Source: Thermoplasmata archaeon (GTDB lineage: Archaea > Thermoplasmatota > Thermoplasmata > Methanomassiliicoccales > Methanomethylophilaceae). Taken from it: a stretch of DNA of 64,000 nucleotides. Positions within the stretch are counted from its first letter, which is position 1; each line of letters begins with the position of its first letter. The notes under the pieces were generated by a model. It worked only from the letters and a program-made list of their open reading frames with translations, did not search any database and was not told the origin of the DNA. Both the position numbers and the translations under genes were made by a program. This document shows, one piece after another, positions 44,831 through 53,990 of the stretch. Location: positions 744,001 to 808,000 of the forward strand of contig SUTB01000001.1 of the NCBI GenBank assembly GCA_015063125.1. The letters are read 5' to 3'.

Positions 44831-45316
44831 ATGTCAGAATTTAAGCCAATAGACCCGACGGCATGCGGACTCCTGTTCGTCGCTGCGATCTCATTCCCTC
44901 TGGCGCTGTCATGCTTCGTCGAGACAGTCATCCCCGCAGAGCTGTTCATGCTCATCGGTGCGATGATCATGCTCGTGGCAGTCGCTGCTTGGAGAGCGGA
45001 GAGCGCGTTCGGATTCACGGTGTTCCTGTTGGTCGGTGCAGCTGTGTTCGCCACCGGATATGGAATAGACTCCTGGGGAAGTGTAGGTTTCGGGATAATC
45101 TTCCTCTTCTGCATCATCTGGTCGATCATGGCGAAGACGCCAAGACTGTTGACCCTGTTGCTAATAACCACTGCGTTCGTCTTCCTGCTCGCAGGACTGA
45201 ACGGAATCATAGGCGGACTGACCACCATACTCGGAGTAGTCGCCGCGCTGAACTTCCTGTTCAACTTCTACCTCGGAATGTCGTTGGCAACCGAGGGAAA
45301 GATCCCTGCGTTCTAA
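44831..45316 (+). CDS. Six-helix membrane protein, possible YaaH/GPR1-type transporter
   Basis: 161 residues, nearly all membrane: about six helices beginning ACGLLFVAAISFPLALSCF. The sequence after DPTACGLL recalls the NPAPLGL motif of the GPR1/FUN34/YaaH (SatP) family, though divergent. It has its own GGAGG Shine-Dalgarno and lies 68 bases after mtaB in the same orientation, with a hairpin terminator after it, so it probably belongs to the methanol operon. A role in moving methanol, acetate or a product is possible; not proven. Confidence 0.6.
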   Translation: MSEFKPIDPTACGLLFVAAISFPLALSCFVETVIPAELFMLIGAMIMLVAVAAWRAESAFGFTVFLLVGAAVFATGYGIDSWGSVGFGIIFLFCIIWSIMAKTPRLLTLLLITTAFVFLLAGLNGIIGGLTTILGVVAALNFLFNFYLGMSLATEGKIPAF

Positions 45317-45341
45317 GCAAAAAGGCATTTATTCCTTCTTA

Positions 45342-45366
45342 GGGCCCGAAAGGGCCCACCCTTGTT
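45342..45366 (+). terminator. Hairpin terminator of the methanol operon
   Basis: GGGCCC (45342-45347), loop GAAA, GGGCCC (45352-45357), then ACCCTTGTT. Confidence 0.65.
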
Positions 45367-45442
45367 CTAATTAAATAATATACGTTTATTGTCGAATATA
45401 TGGACCGATAATGCCTTTATTGTAATCCATATTCGTCAATTG

Positions 45443-48058
45443 ATGACAACAGATAGTCCTCGCCCTGTCGTACCCCTGGATTCATCCGACCTAGACATAA
45501 GCTTGGTCGGAGGAAAAGGAATCAATATCGCAAAGATGATATCCAGCGGATTCAGCGTACCGCCTGCGCTCTCCGTGACCGTGGATGCATACGAGATGTT
45601 CCTCGACCTCACAGGTCTCAGATCCAAGATTGCAAAGGTACTCGAATCGACGGACTTCGATGACGAAGAATCGCTGGAATCCTCCTCGGAGAAGATACGC
45701 AACATGTTCTTCGAAGCGGACCTTCCAGAGCAGGAGATCGACATCCTCAAGAAGAACTTCTTCAGCCTTGACGGGGAGTACTTCGCAGTCAGATCCTCAG
45801 CAGTGGCCGAGGATCTTGCGGATGCGAGTTTCGCAGGACAACAGGACACCTATCTGAACGTGAGGAAGCATGACATCATCCAGATGGTCCTGAAATGCTG
45901 GACCTCCTACTGGAATGCTAGGGCTATGAAGTACAGGCACGACGCCTCCAAGAATCACTTGGAACAGGGAATGGCGATTGTCGTACAGAGAATGGTCAAA
46001 TCAGACATCAGCGGAGTCATGTTCACATCAGATCCCGTCACAGGAGAAGGACACATCATCATAGAGGCATCATGGGGACTCGGAGAATCGATAGTATCCG
46101 GACTCGTCACCCCGGACAGATACATACTTTCATACGACGGGGAGGTTGTCGACTGCACCGTCAACACCAAGCAGCAGGGATTCTACCTCATAGGCGGAGA
46201 GAACAAGCTGATCGACATCGACGAGGACAAGAGGGATGTACGCTGTGCGAACGACAAGATCCTAAAGGCGATAGCAGAGGAAGGACTGAGGCTCAGGAAC
46301 CACTTCGGATGCCCCCAGGACATCGAGTGGGCTGTGGAGGACGGCAAGGTGTACATCCTGCAGTCCAGGGCTATCACGACGCTTCCCGACATGGCCGAGA
46401 AGGACGACATCCTATGGTCAAGGGGATACGGAGACGAATATTGGGCGGATGCAACGACACCTATGTTCTATACAGTCATGGGAAAACTGCTCACCGATTA
46501 CGTGAACCATGAGGGAGCCCACATGATGGGATACAAGGACCTCGAGTCCGGGCCCCTCACGAAACTGCACAAGTCAAGGGTATATTTCTCCGCGGTCGTG
46601 CTGGAGAGGATCTTCGCCCACTATCCAAAGCTGATCCGTTCTAGGGAGCTTCTCGAGTATTTCCCCCGCTCCGAGCAGGAGAGGATCTCGAAGTACCCCA
46701 ACGATATACTCGGTATGGTCAAGTCGCAGCTCTGTCTGCTCATCCGCGACAGGGACGGAATGATCTGGAAGACCGACAAGGTCTACAGGGAATGGGCCAT
46801 GGGATTCCTGAAGCTATGCGAGGAATTCGATGCTCTGGACCTCACTAAGCTCGAGGACAAGGAACTGGCCGATTGGTATTACAAGATCCGCAAGGGATCG
46901 ACCAAGCACTATCAGCTGATCCGTTACGGAATGGTATCCCATTCAATCATGACCAACCTTCTGGTCAAGAACTGGTGCGTCAAATGGATGAACGATGACG
47001 GTTCCATCTATGCCGGGCTCATGTCCGGACTGGAGGACAACAAGACCATCGAGACCAACAAGGGATTCTCCGACCTGGGAGTCGCCCTCAGGAACGACCC
47101 CGAGGTTAGGAAGAAGGCTGAGAGCATGGCTCCGGCCGAGTTCGTGGCCTGGCTTCAGACATCCGATGCACCGTACAAGGACGTGTACAACAAGTTCATC
47201 AAGGACTTCGGCCACAGGTCAGGTACTAGGGAGCTCAACGCTCTCAGGTGGGCGGAGGATCCCGACTACGTAATGGGAATCGCGCTGCAGATGGCCGCAG
47301 GGGATGTGGACCTCAGGGAAGAGTTCAAGAATGGTGTCAAGCGCAGGGAGGATACCGAGGCTGACATCAAGAAGAGGCTCGGATTCTTCAGAAGGAAGCT
47401 CATCATGACCGTCCTGAAGTACGCCCGCACTTACCTCATATTCAGGGAGAACCAGAGGTTCTACCTCGACCACATGATGTACAGGAACAGGCTGATCTTC
47501 CTGGAGCAGGGAAGGAGGATGGCGGAGAAGGGACTCATCGACGACAGGGAGGACATATTCTTCCTGGAGGATACCGAGGCCATCGACATCCTCAACGGAA
47601 AGAACATCGGCGACATCAAGGCGCTGATCGCTCCCAGAAAGGCAGAGTTCATGAAGTACCGCGACAGGCTCCCGCCGAAGTTCCTGCTCAACGGAGTGGA
47701 CTTCGACGACGACCCCATCTCCCACGGAGACGTGCTCGTTGGTGCTGCATCCAGCCCCGGAAGCTACCGCGGAAAGGTGCGCATCATCATGGACGTAAGG
47801 GACCTCGGAGAGGTCGAGAAGGGAGAGATCCTGGTCACCAGCAACACCGACCCCGGATGGACGGTTGTGTTCTCCAAGCTCGGAGGACTCATCACCGAGA
47901 CCGGAGGAATCCTATGCCACGGGGCGGTCATCTCCAGGGAATACAGGATCCCTGCCGTTACCGCGGTCAAATCAGCTTCAACCACCCTCCACACCGGAGA
48001 CCTAGTGCTGGTCGACGGTACGAAAGGAGAGGTCACCATATTGGAGGAATCGAAATGA
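45443..48058 (+). CDS. PEP-utilising/rifampicin phosphotransferase-like dikinase
   Basis: 871 residues. Residues 1-320 are an ATP-grasp PPDK_N domain (LVGGKGINIAKM, FAVRSSAVAEDLADASFAGQQDT, VMFTSDPVTGEG). The middle 400 residues lack the PEP/pyruvate TIM barrel of PEP synthase. The C-terminus is the swivelling phospho-His domain, with the His in ITETGGILCHGAVISREYRIPAV. This three-domain layout and length match rifampicin phosphotransferase (RPH), which phosphorylates a small molecule with ATP. A TATA (CTTTATTG, about 45414-45422) supports the ATG at 45443. The following gene overlaps by four bases. The acceptor substrate is unknown. Confidence 0.8.
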   Translation: MTTDSPRPVVPLDSSDLDISLVGGKGINIAKMISSGFSVPPALSVTVDAYEMFLDLTGLRSKIAKVLESTDFDDEESLESSSEKIRNMFFEADLPEQEIDILKKNFFSLDGEYFAVRSSAVAEDLADASFAGQQDTYLNVRKHDIIQMVLKCWTSYWNARAMKYRHDASKNHLEQGMAIVVQRMVKSDISGVMFTSDPVTGEGHIIIEASWGLGESIVSGLVTPDRYILSYDGEVVDCTVNTKQQGFYLIGGENKLIDIDEDKRDVRCANDKILKAIAEEGLRLRNHFGCPQDIEWAVEDGKVYILQSRAITTLPDMAEKDDILWSRGYGDEYWADATTPMFYTVMGKLLTDYVNHEGAHMMGYKDLESGPLTKLHKSRVYFSAVVLERIFAHYPKLIRSRELLEYFPRSEQERISKYPNDILGMVKSQLCLLIRDRDGMIWKTDKVYREWAMGFLKLCEEFDALDLTKLEDKELADWYYKIRKGSTKHYQLIRYGMVSHSIMTNLLVKNWCVKWMNDDGSIYAGLMSGLEDNKTIETNKGFSDLGVALRNDPEVRKKAESMAPAEFVAWLQTSDAPYKDVYNKFIKDFGHRSGTRELNALRWAEDPDYVMGIALQMAAGDVDLREEFKNGVKRREDTEADIKKRLGFFRRKLIMTVLKYARTYLIFRENQRFYLDHMMYRNRLIFLEQGRRMAEKGLIDDREDIFFLEDTEAIDILNGKNIGDIKALIAPRKAEFMKYRDRLPPKFLLNGVDFDDDPISHGDVLVGAASSPGSYRGKVRIIMDVRDLGEVEKGEILVTSNTDPGWTVVFSKLGGLITETGGILCHGAVISREYRIPAVTAVKSASTTLHTGDLVLVDGTKGEVTILEESK

Positions 48059-48924
48059 GCACAGAACTTGATTGGAACGAGAGCTATTACTTCAACTTCT
48101 TCGACAAGAAGGAGGGCCTTACAGCATTCATGCGCATAGGCAACAAGCCCAACAGGAACGAGAAATCCGTCTTCCTTTTCGTGATGAACAGGAACGGCGT
48201 GTTCGGCCTCAGGAACACCGAGCCCTGCGACGAGAACAAGAAGTTGTGCTCAGGCCTCAAATTCGAGGAGAAGGACGGCGCATGGAGGATCACGTTCAAC
48301 GGTCCTCTGTTCGACATGTCCAAAGAGCCCGTTCCCATCATGTCCTCACTGGACATCTGCTGGAATCCCGTCAACCCCGTCATGGACTACCATGACTGTG
48401 TCGATGAGAAGGGTGCGGCCATGTCCGCCAACACCGCTTCGGAGCACTTCGAGCAGTTCGGTGTCGCCACTGGAAAGATCGTCATCGGAGACTACTCCTG
48501 CCAGGTGGATGCCACCGGTGAGAGGGACAAGAGCGAAGGCGTCCGCGACTGGGGCTCACCGAAGATGTGGCTTTGGCTGAACTCCGTGCACGACAAGGAC
48601 CTCGGATGGAACGCCACCAAGCTCTCCACCCAGATGGGCGATGTCGATGCTGGATTCGTAGGTACCAAGGATTCCAACGACCCCGTCATCAAGATCGATG
48701 TCGAATTGGAATACAACGGAAACCTGCCCGCCGGATACACGATGAAGATGACTGGAAAGAGCGGAAAGACCTATGATGTGAGGGCGAAGATCCTGAAGCA
48801 CGCTCAGCTCCCGATGCAGGGTAGCAAGGATATGATGCTCATCGAGACCATCTCGGAGACTGTCATGGACGGTCGCACCGGATACGGAATCGCCGAGTTC
48901 CTGGTCCCCGCCCAGAGACAGTGA
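48055..48924 (+). CDS. DUF7064/AttH-like protein paired with the dikinase
   Basis: 289 residues, soluble, no signal peptide. It resembles DUF7064/7065 lipocalin-like proteins: WNESYYFNFFDKKEGLTAFMRIGNKPN at the start and a GVRDWGSPKMWLWLNS motif near residue 170 (compare the RDHSWG box of AttH/DUF7064). Such proteins bind or convert hydrophobic substrates in some organisms. The ATGA overlap shows coupling with the RPH-like gene; a strong terminator follows. Together they form a two-gene unit of unknown chemistry. Confidence 0.6.
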   Translation: MSTELDWNESYYFNFFDKKEGLTAFMRIGNKPNRNEKSVFLFVMNRNGVFGLRNTEPCDENKKLCSGLKFEEKDGAWRITFNGPLFDMSKEPVPIMSSLDICWNPVNPVMDYHDCVDEKGAAMSANTASEHFEQFGVATGKIVIGDYSCQVDATGERDKSEGVRDWGSPKMWLWLNSVHDKDLGWNATKLSTQMGDVDAGFVGTKDSNDPVIKIDVELEYNGNLPAGYTMKMTGKSGKTYDVRAKILKHAQLPMQGSKDMMLIETISETVMDGRTGYGIAEFLVPAQRQ

Positions 48925-48928
48925 AACT

Positions 48929-48949
48929 ACGGGGCCAGAGCCCCGTTTT
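48929..48949 (+). terminator. Hairpin terminator
   Basis: ACGGGGC (48929-48935), loop CAGA, GCCCCGT (48940-48946), then TTT. Confidence 0.8.
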
Positions 48950-49028
48950 CCTATCTTGAAACCCCTTATGATTCATTCTCACACCGAATAGCATTATAAC
49001 GCTGCATCCTCATTCGAAACCGATTCAC

Positions 49029-49367
49029 ATGACAGACTGCAAAGTATGCGTGGATGCCGGCGTATGCAAGATGAAGACGATCATAACAGCCACCACCGAC
49101 GAGATGGGGATGGTCAAGCTCGACATCAAGAGCGACTGCCCCGACATCCTGAAGATGTCATGGAGACTCGAATCCTTCAGCCCCTATTCGGAGGTCGAAG
49201 CAGAATTCTACAAATCAGAGGTATACAAGCTCGCTCAGGAGACCCCGATACCCCACACAGCATGTCCCGTGCCTTCGGCCATGGTCAAGGCCATAGAGGT
49301 CGCTGGGGACCTAGGTCTCAAACGCGATGTGACCATCAGGTTCATCGACGACGATTCAGAAGCCTGA
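49029..49367 (+). CDS. Small conserved cysteine-containing protein
   Basis: 112 residues. The start MTDCKVCVDAGVCKM carries a Cys cluster that could bind a metal or an iron-sulfur centre. The pattern of an N-terminal CxxCxxxxC followed by DCPDILKMS and PHTACPVPSAMVKAIEVA is that of the DUF6951 group found in methanogens. Function unknown. It sits between the dikinase unit and a convergent hypothetical gene two bases away. Confidence 0.65.
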   Translation: MTDCKVCVDAGVCKMKTIITATTDEMGMVKLDIKSDCPDILKMSWRLESFSPYSEVEAEFYKSEVYKLAQETPIPHTACPVPSAMVKAIEVAGDLGLKRDVTIRFIDDDSEA

Positions 49368-49369
49368 TC

Positions 49370-49771
49370 TCATATCTGTAGCTTGGTGCAGAGAGGCACC
49401 TGCCTGCATGCCTGGGCGCAGTAGTACACTTGGATGTTCTTCCCCTTGTACTTCTCCATGAGAAGGTTCCACCCCACTACAGGGATATCCCCCGCAATGA
49501 TCAGGTTCAGCTTCTTCCCATCGGCGAGCTTCCTGTCGATGTAGTCCCCAAGTTCCCTAGCGAAGGTTATGTTCTCGTCCGAGAGGAAATCACGGTCGAC
49601 CTTCACGATGTTCGTGTCGGGCTCCTGTTTCCTGAGCTCGTTAAGGACCACTTCGAGCAGTCCCTCCATACCTTCGACCACTAGGCCAGCCAAGGCCATG
49701 TTATCCTTGTTCGAGATGAAATCAGCTACATTCAGACGGGGATCTGACTGAGGAGGACAGGCGTTAACCAT
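49370..49771 (-). CDS. Hypothetical protein with Cys-rich C-terminus
   Basis: 133 residues from the ATG at 49771 (MVNACPPQSDP); a TTG five codons earlier is less likely because a GTTATAAAC TATA box lies at leaderless distance. The sequence has Rossmann-like strands (KLNLIIAGDIPVVGWNLLM) and ends VYYCAQACRQVPLCTKL. Two N-terminal and C-terminal Cys clusters may cooperate. Family not recognised. Confidence 0.55.
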   Translation of the reverse strand: MVNACPPQSDPRLNVADFISNKDNMALAGLVVEGMEGLLEVVLNELRKQEPDTNIVKVDRDFLSDENITFARELGDYIDRKLADGKKLNLIIAGDIPVVGWNLLMEKYKGKNIQVYYCAQACRQVPLCTKLQI

Positions 49772-49826
49772 AAAGATCGGAATCAAAATCGGTAAAGAAG
49801 TTTATAACATCTGGCAAGAGGAAAAG

Positions 49827-49964
49827 TCACTTCATCTTCTTCTTCAGCTTTGCAATCTTCTTCTTTGCTTCGCCGTCACCGGCTGCGGCCTGTTTCTCCA
49901 ACTCGGCCAGCTCTGCCTTCTTGGCCTGCTGCTTCTTCTCCAACTGCTTCTTGGACATCGGCAT
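49827..49964 (-). CDS. Small Lys-rich coiled-coil protein
   Basis: 45 residues, about one third lysine, with repeated QLEKKQQAKKAEL and KIAKLKKKMK heptad-like pattern, so a charged coiled coil. In-frame ATG codons at 49964 and 49958 are both possible. Typical of tiny basic proteins that bind nucleic acids. It is upstream of the preceding gene on the same strand with a separate TATA between them. Confidence 0.55.
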   Translation of the reverse strand: MPMSKKQLEKKQQAKKAELAELEKQAAAGDGEAKKKIAKLKKKMK

Positions 49965-50007
49965 ATGAAATCGCCTGAATCCTGAATGGACTGAAAGAAC
50001 AAATATC

Positions 50008-50505
50008 TTACTTGATCAGGACGCTGGACACACCGCGGCAGTTCTTCAGGAGCATGATGACGTTCTCATGAAGCTTTCCGTCGACTACCAACTGGAGCGT
50101 GGATCTGTCCCTCTCACCATCATCGCTGATCATCGCCTGTCTGAGCGTGATTCCGGAGTTGTAAAGGACGGTGGTGACATCTGCTATGATTCCGGGGACC
50201 CTCGCGTCCGTAGGGATGATGACGATGGCGGAGCATCCAATCTCGTCAGCCATATCCACCATGGACAGCATCGGCTGGAGCTTAGAGAAAATACAGTCCA
50301 GTTCCGGTGTTGCGGAGATGTGCTCGAGCGTTGTCCTGACCACCCTCCTGTCAACCTCGCATGCGCGTGCGATACCAGCATCGGTCTGCTCGATGTCACC
50401 ACAGTATGCGACACCTTTCGTCACCCTGATCCCATACTCCAGCAGCTTCTTGGCCACCTTGCGCTGGGACGGATACCTCTTGAGCAGTACGGTTATCTGG
50501 TCCAT
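50008..50505 (-). CDS. ACT-domain regulator of amino acid metabolism (COG2150 type)
   Basis: 165 residues. The N-terminal part is a helix-turn-helix-like domain (RKVAKKLLEYGIRV, IARACEVDRRVVRTTLEHI). The C-terminal ACT domain covers about residues 90-165 (CSAIVIIPTDARVPGIIADVTTVLYNSGITLRQAMI). Archaeal proteins of this type are predicted regulators of amino acid biosynthesis. Stop is TAA. A free-standing gene. Confidence 0.75.
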   Translation of the reverse strand: MDQITVLLKRYPSQRKVAKKLLEYGIRVTKGVAYCGDIEQTDAGIARACEVDRRVVRTTLEHISATPELDCIFSKLQPMLSMVDMADEIGCSAIVIIPTDARVPGIIADVTTVLYNSGITLRQAMISDDGERDRSTLQLVVDGKLHENVIMLLKNCRGVSSVLIK

Positions 50506-50596
50506 GGCCCGGTATTAGAATCGTAGATATTAAACGATGTTCCTATTCGAACAATATTACCTATTTGAATGAATTAGTGCATAAAAATGAACAATT

Positions 50597-50619
50597 AAAA
50601 AAGAGGGGATGATCCCCTC
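50597..50619 (-). terminator. Terminator of the uracil permease gene
   Basis: GAGGGG (50603-50608), loop ATGAT, CCCCTC (50614-50619); on the minus strand the stem is followed by six T residues. Confidence 0.85.
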
Positions 50620-50627
50620 GTTTGTCC

Positions 50628-51995
50628 TCAAGCTTCTTCGAGCTCGGGGTTCATGAGATGGTTCTTCATGACGATATTGGTGATGATACCGACGATCAGC
50701 GCAGGGGCCAGCGAATCGATGACAACTCCTCCGCCGAAATCGAAGTACAATCCTCCGAGACCGCAGATGAAGACTGCTGCGACGACGTACAGGTTCCTAG
50801 GATCCATGAGCTCCACACCGGACAGCATCCTGAGACCCGATACGGAGATGAATCCGTACAGTGCGATACAGGTAGATCCTATGACACACCAGGGCAAGGT
50901 CTCGACGAACACCACGATGGGGTAGATGAATGCCACGACGATACAGATGAACGCTGTCAGCAGGATGGTCCTGGTAGATGCATTCTTGGACAGTGCGACA
51001 CATCCGATCGATTCACCATAGGTGGTGTTGGGGACACCTCCGAAGATAGCTCCGACGAACGATCCCACTCCGTCTCCCACAAGGGTCCTGTGAAGTCCGG
51101 GATCGGCGAACAGGTTCCGCTTGAGGATCGAACTGATGTTCTTGTGATCCCCGAGGTGCTCCGTGAACACGACGAATGCGGTGACGAAGTATGCGACGAT
51201 GATGGTTACGATCTTCGACATATCTACGGCAGAGAGATCCTGTCCCAAGAGTCCGACGAAGGTCAGCTGGGGGATCCAGTTGTTGAAGTCCCCGATCTTC
51301 TCGAACGGCGAGAAGTCGATGAGCTGAAGGTCCTGGATGCCGGTCGCCATTCCGATTCCTGTCAGGATCAGAGCGGCAACGTATCCGACTGCGATTCCGA
51401 CAATAAAGGGATACATCCTGATGGAGCTCCTTGCCCTCACTGAGGTGTATGCGATCACCATGAAGGCGAACAGACCGAGGATTATAGCGAACATGTTGTA
51501 TGATGCAGTCGGCAGTGCAGCGTTGTACTCGTTGTACATCACATAGGTCATGGCGGTTCCTGCGAGGAAGAATCCAATCAATGCCACAGTGGGTCCGATG
51601 ACGATCGGAGGCAGGTACTTGTTGATCCACCTGATTCCTCCGGCCAGAACGATGACGGCGATGAGGACGTAGACCAGACATGCGACCAATGCTCCGATTA
51701 TGAGACCGAAGAACCCGCATCCGATGGCCATGAACAGCGGACCGATGAATGCGAAACTGCTTCCTAGGAAGACAGGGCTCTTGAACTGCGTGAACAGGAG
51801 GTACACGATCGTACCGAATCCCGCTCCGATGAGGGCGGAAGCCATGTTCAGGTACTCGCCTGTGGGGTCCACGATGAGCGGTACGAGTATGGTGGCCGCA
51901 CTGATGGCGAGGAACTGCTGCAGAGCGCAGATCAAGTTCTCCTTGAACGGAGGCTTGTCCCCCACATCATATTTCATTCCATTTTCTTCAGACAT
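50628..51995 (-). CDS. uraA: Uracil permease (NCS2 family)
   Basis: 455 residues with about 14 membrane helices. NCS2 features: LQQFLAISAATILVPLIV, the substrate-binding GVPNTTYGESIGC (a Glu in the tenth helix in UraA) and TEHLGDHKNI near residue 280. It imports uracil with protons. It lies 28 bases downstream of upp on the same strand, so uptake and conversion to UMP are one transcript. Confidence 0.94.
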   Translation of the reverse strand: MSEENGMKYDVGDKPPFKENLICALQQFLAISAATILVPLIVDPTGEYLNMASALIGAGFGTIVYLLFTQFKSPVFLGSSFAFIGPLFMAIGCGFFGLIIGALVACLVYVLIAVIVLAGGIRWINKYLPPIVIGPTVALIGFFLAGTAMTYVMYNEYNAALPTASYNMFAIILGLFAFMVIAYTSVRARSSIRMYPFIVGIAVGYVAALILTGIGMATGIQDLQLIDFSPFEKIGDFNNWIPQLTFVGLLGQDLSAVDMSKIVTIIVAYFVTAFVVFTEHLGDHKNISSILKRNLFADPGLHRTLVGDGVGSFVGAIFGGVPNTTYGESIGCVALSKNASTRTILLTAFICIVVAFIYPIVVFVETLPWCVIGSTCIALYGFISVSGLRMLSGVELMDPRNLYVVAAVFICGLGGLYFDFGGGVVIDSLAPALIVGIITNIVMKNHLMNPELEEA

Positions 51996-52023
51996 GATAT
52001 CTTCTCACTAATGAGTTTGTGAA

Positions 52024-52662
52024 TCATTTGGTTCCGAAGATCCTGTCTCCGGCATCCCCTAATCCAGGAAGGATGTATGCGTTCTCGTTCAGTTCCCTGT
52101 CCATGGTGGAGATGTACACCTCCACGTCCGGGTGGTCCTTATGGATCCTCTCGGCTCCAGTCGGAGCGGCGATGATGGACAGGAGCTTGATCCTCTTGCA
52201 TCCGTGCTTCTTCAGCATGGTGATCGCCTCTGAGGCGCTGCCTCCTGTGGCTAGCATGGGATCGGTGACAATGACCACCTTCTCTTCGATACGATCGGGC
52301 AGTTTGCAATAGTACTCTATGGGTTGGTGCGTCTCCTCGTCCCTGTACAGGCCGATGTGCCCTATTTTGGCAGAAGGGAAGATGCTCAGAATCCCGTCCA
52401 CCATGCCCAGTCCGGCACGGAGGATGGGGATGACCGCGATGCAATCATGCTTAACTACTGTCTGCTTGCATTTCTCCAAGGGAGTCTGGACCTCTATCTC
52501 CATAGTCGGAACGTCCCTGAAACTCTCGTAGACCATCAAAGCGGCGATCTCATTGATCAGGTCCCTAAAATCCTTGTGACCGGTATTGACATCCCTGAGC
52601 ATCGCCACTTTATGACGGATCAGCGGATGGTCCAGGATATGAATGTTCGGGCAAAAATCCAT
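52024..52662 (-). CDS. upp: Uracil phosphoribosyltransferase
   Basis: 212 residues. The PRPP-binding motif is VVIVTDPMLATGGSA, and the uracil site region is SIIAAPTGAERI. The C-terminal DAGDRIFGTK is family-typical. The product is UMP. A GTG at 52671 in frame is possible, but the ATG at 52662 (MDFCPNIHILDHPLI) fits the family N-terminus. First gene of the upp-uraA unit. Confidence 0.95.
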   Translation of the reverse strand: MDFCPNIHILDHPLIRHKVAMLRDVNTGHKDFRDLINEIAALMVYESFRDVPTMEIEVQTPLEKCKQTVVKHDCIAVIPILRAGLGMVDGILSIFPSAKIGHIGLYRDEETHQPIEYYCKLPDRIEEKVVIVTDPMLATGGSASEAITMLKKHGCKRIKLLSIIAAPTGAERIHKDHPDVEVYISTMDRELNENAYILPGLGDAGDRIFGTK

Positions 52663-52788
52663 CGAACTCACTTCTCTGGGAATATTGTATGGTAGTATCA
52701 GTTAAAACTGATTCGTTTAACATACGACAATAATGTGATTTTTAGCAAGATAATGGTCATTGTTGCCCACTAGAATGATGCCCTTGAT

Positions 52789-53412
52789 TCAGAGCAACAG
52801 GAAGAAAATGAGATACGTTATGACGAATCCCACAAGCGCTCCGCCCACCAATTGGAGAGGAGTGTGCTTATTCAGGAAGTAACGGCTCCACATGATCGGG
52901 GGCAGAAGGAGTATGTACAACACCCCGAAAGGCCAGAATGCTGCGGCCAATCCCATGGATGGTCCGATGACACCGCATGCATGAACGCTGATCTTCCAGA
53001 ACGGGGTAATGAATGCTATCGCAAGAGTAACTAGGACGTAACAGATCATGAGCACGGTGGCGAGCCATGGCGCCCCCAGCAAGTATAGCAGAACGACGCC
53101 TATCGAATAGCCGATTATTCCCGCGATCAGAGGCCACATCCTGTCCTCCTTCCTCTCCACATCGAGCTTGTCCGCATTGCCGTACTTCTTCGAGAAGAAC
53201 ACTATGACCGAGATCGGGATGACCACAGCCGAGAGAACTGAAGCGATTGATGCTAGGATGCCTGTCGTTGAATCCTCTGAATAGGATATGCATATGGCGA
53301 TGAACGGGATTATGGCCAAGAATGGCGGCTGGCCTATGATGGAGATGATTTTCGCTATCTTCTCGGTCTTGGGAGATATTGTTCCCTCGAAGCGATGCGT
53401 CGGATCATGCAT
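52789..53412 (-). CDS. PAP2-type phosphatase membrane protein
   Basis: 207 residues, about six membrane helices. The PAP2 pattern is KKYGNADKLDVERKEDR, KISVHACGVIG (His of motif 2) and NKHTPLQLVGGALVG (His of motif 3). It would remove phosphate from an isoprenoid or lipid diphosphate. It overlaps the kinase gene upstream by eight bases and ends a three-gene run that starts with the phytol/dolichol kinase-like gene, so a lipid-phosphate role is favoured. Confidence 0.75.
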   Translation of the reverse strand: MHDPTHRFEGTISPKTEKIAKIISIIGQPPFLAIIPFIAICISYSEDSTTGILASIASVLSAVVIPISVIVFFSKKYGNADKLDVERKEDRMWPLIAGIIGYSIGVVLLYLLGAPWLATVLMICYVLVTLAIAFITPFWKISVHACGVIGPSMGLAAAFWPFGVLYILLLPPIMWSRYFLNKHTPLQLVGGALVGFVITYLIFFLLL

Positions 53413-53986
53413 TCTTACGGACCTCCTTCAGAACATTCATCGTCTGTTCCTTGGTCTGCTCCGGTGTCCCAGAGTTGTCGATCTTGATCCAACTGTCGGT
53501 TATGAGGGACATCCTGTGGCGTGTCTTCTCCAGCTTCTCCTCGGTCTCGAAGGTCTCGATCTCCTCGCCCCTCTCGTAGATCCTCTGGAGAGCGATCTTG
53601 GGCTCTATGTCCACGTAGATCTTCACCTCGGGAACGGGAAGGATCATCTCTATGACCTTGTAGATTGGTCTGCAAAGGAATTCGGGCAGATAAGCAGCGG
53701 CGAGGCTGTACCTGACGAAGATTATGTCATCGTACTCCTTTCCGTGCTTCCTCTTGAATCTGAGCGAATGCAGCACATCGAAGATGTAGTATGTGGTGGA
53801 GATCAGAACGGCGACCTTGCCGTCCTTGAGAAGGTACTTGGATGCTGTGCGCCCGTATGACGTCTCGCTGTTGGGGTGGGTGATCTCTAGGACTTTACGT
53901 CCCTCCGACACCAGCTGCTCCCTTATGAAATCGGAAGAAGTGGTCTTTCCGGACCCATCCATACCGTCAACAACGAACCATGTCAT
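53405..53986 (-). CDS. tmk: Thymidylate kinase-like P-loop kinase
   Basis: 193 residues. Walker A DGMDGSGKTT at residues 7-16; a lid-like segment with RGEEIETFETEEKLEKTRHRM and the VDIEPKIALQRI strand match the dTMP kinase family. It lacks the exact DRY motif of classic Tmk (FVRYSLAAAY is present instead), so the substrate could be another nucleoside monophosphate or a lipid-linked one. It overlaps the PAP2 gene and follows the dolichol kinase-like gene closely. Confidence 0.75.
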   Translation of the reverse strand: MTWFVVDGMDGSGKTTSSDFIREQLVSEGRKVLEITHPNSETSYGRTASKYLLKDGKVAVLISTTYYIFDVLHSLRFKRKHGKEYDDIIFVRYSLAAAYLPEFLCRPIYKVIEMILPVPEVKIYVDIEPKIALQRIYERGEEIETFETEEKLEKTRHRMSLITDSWIKIDNSGTPEQTKEQTMNVLKEVRKNA

Positions 53987-53990
53987 CTGA

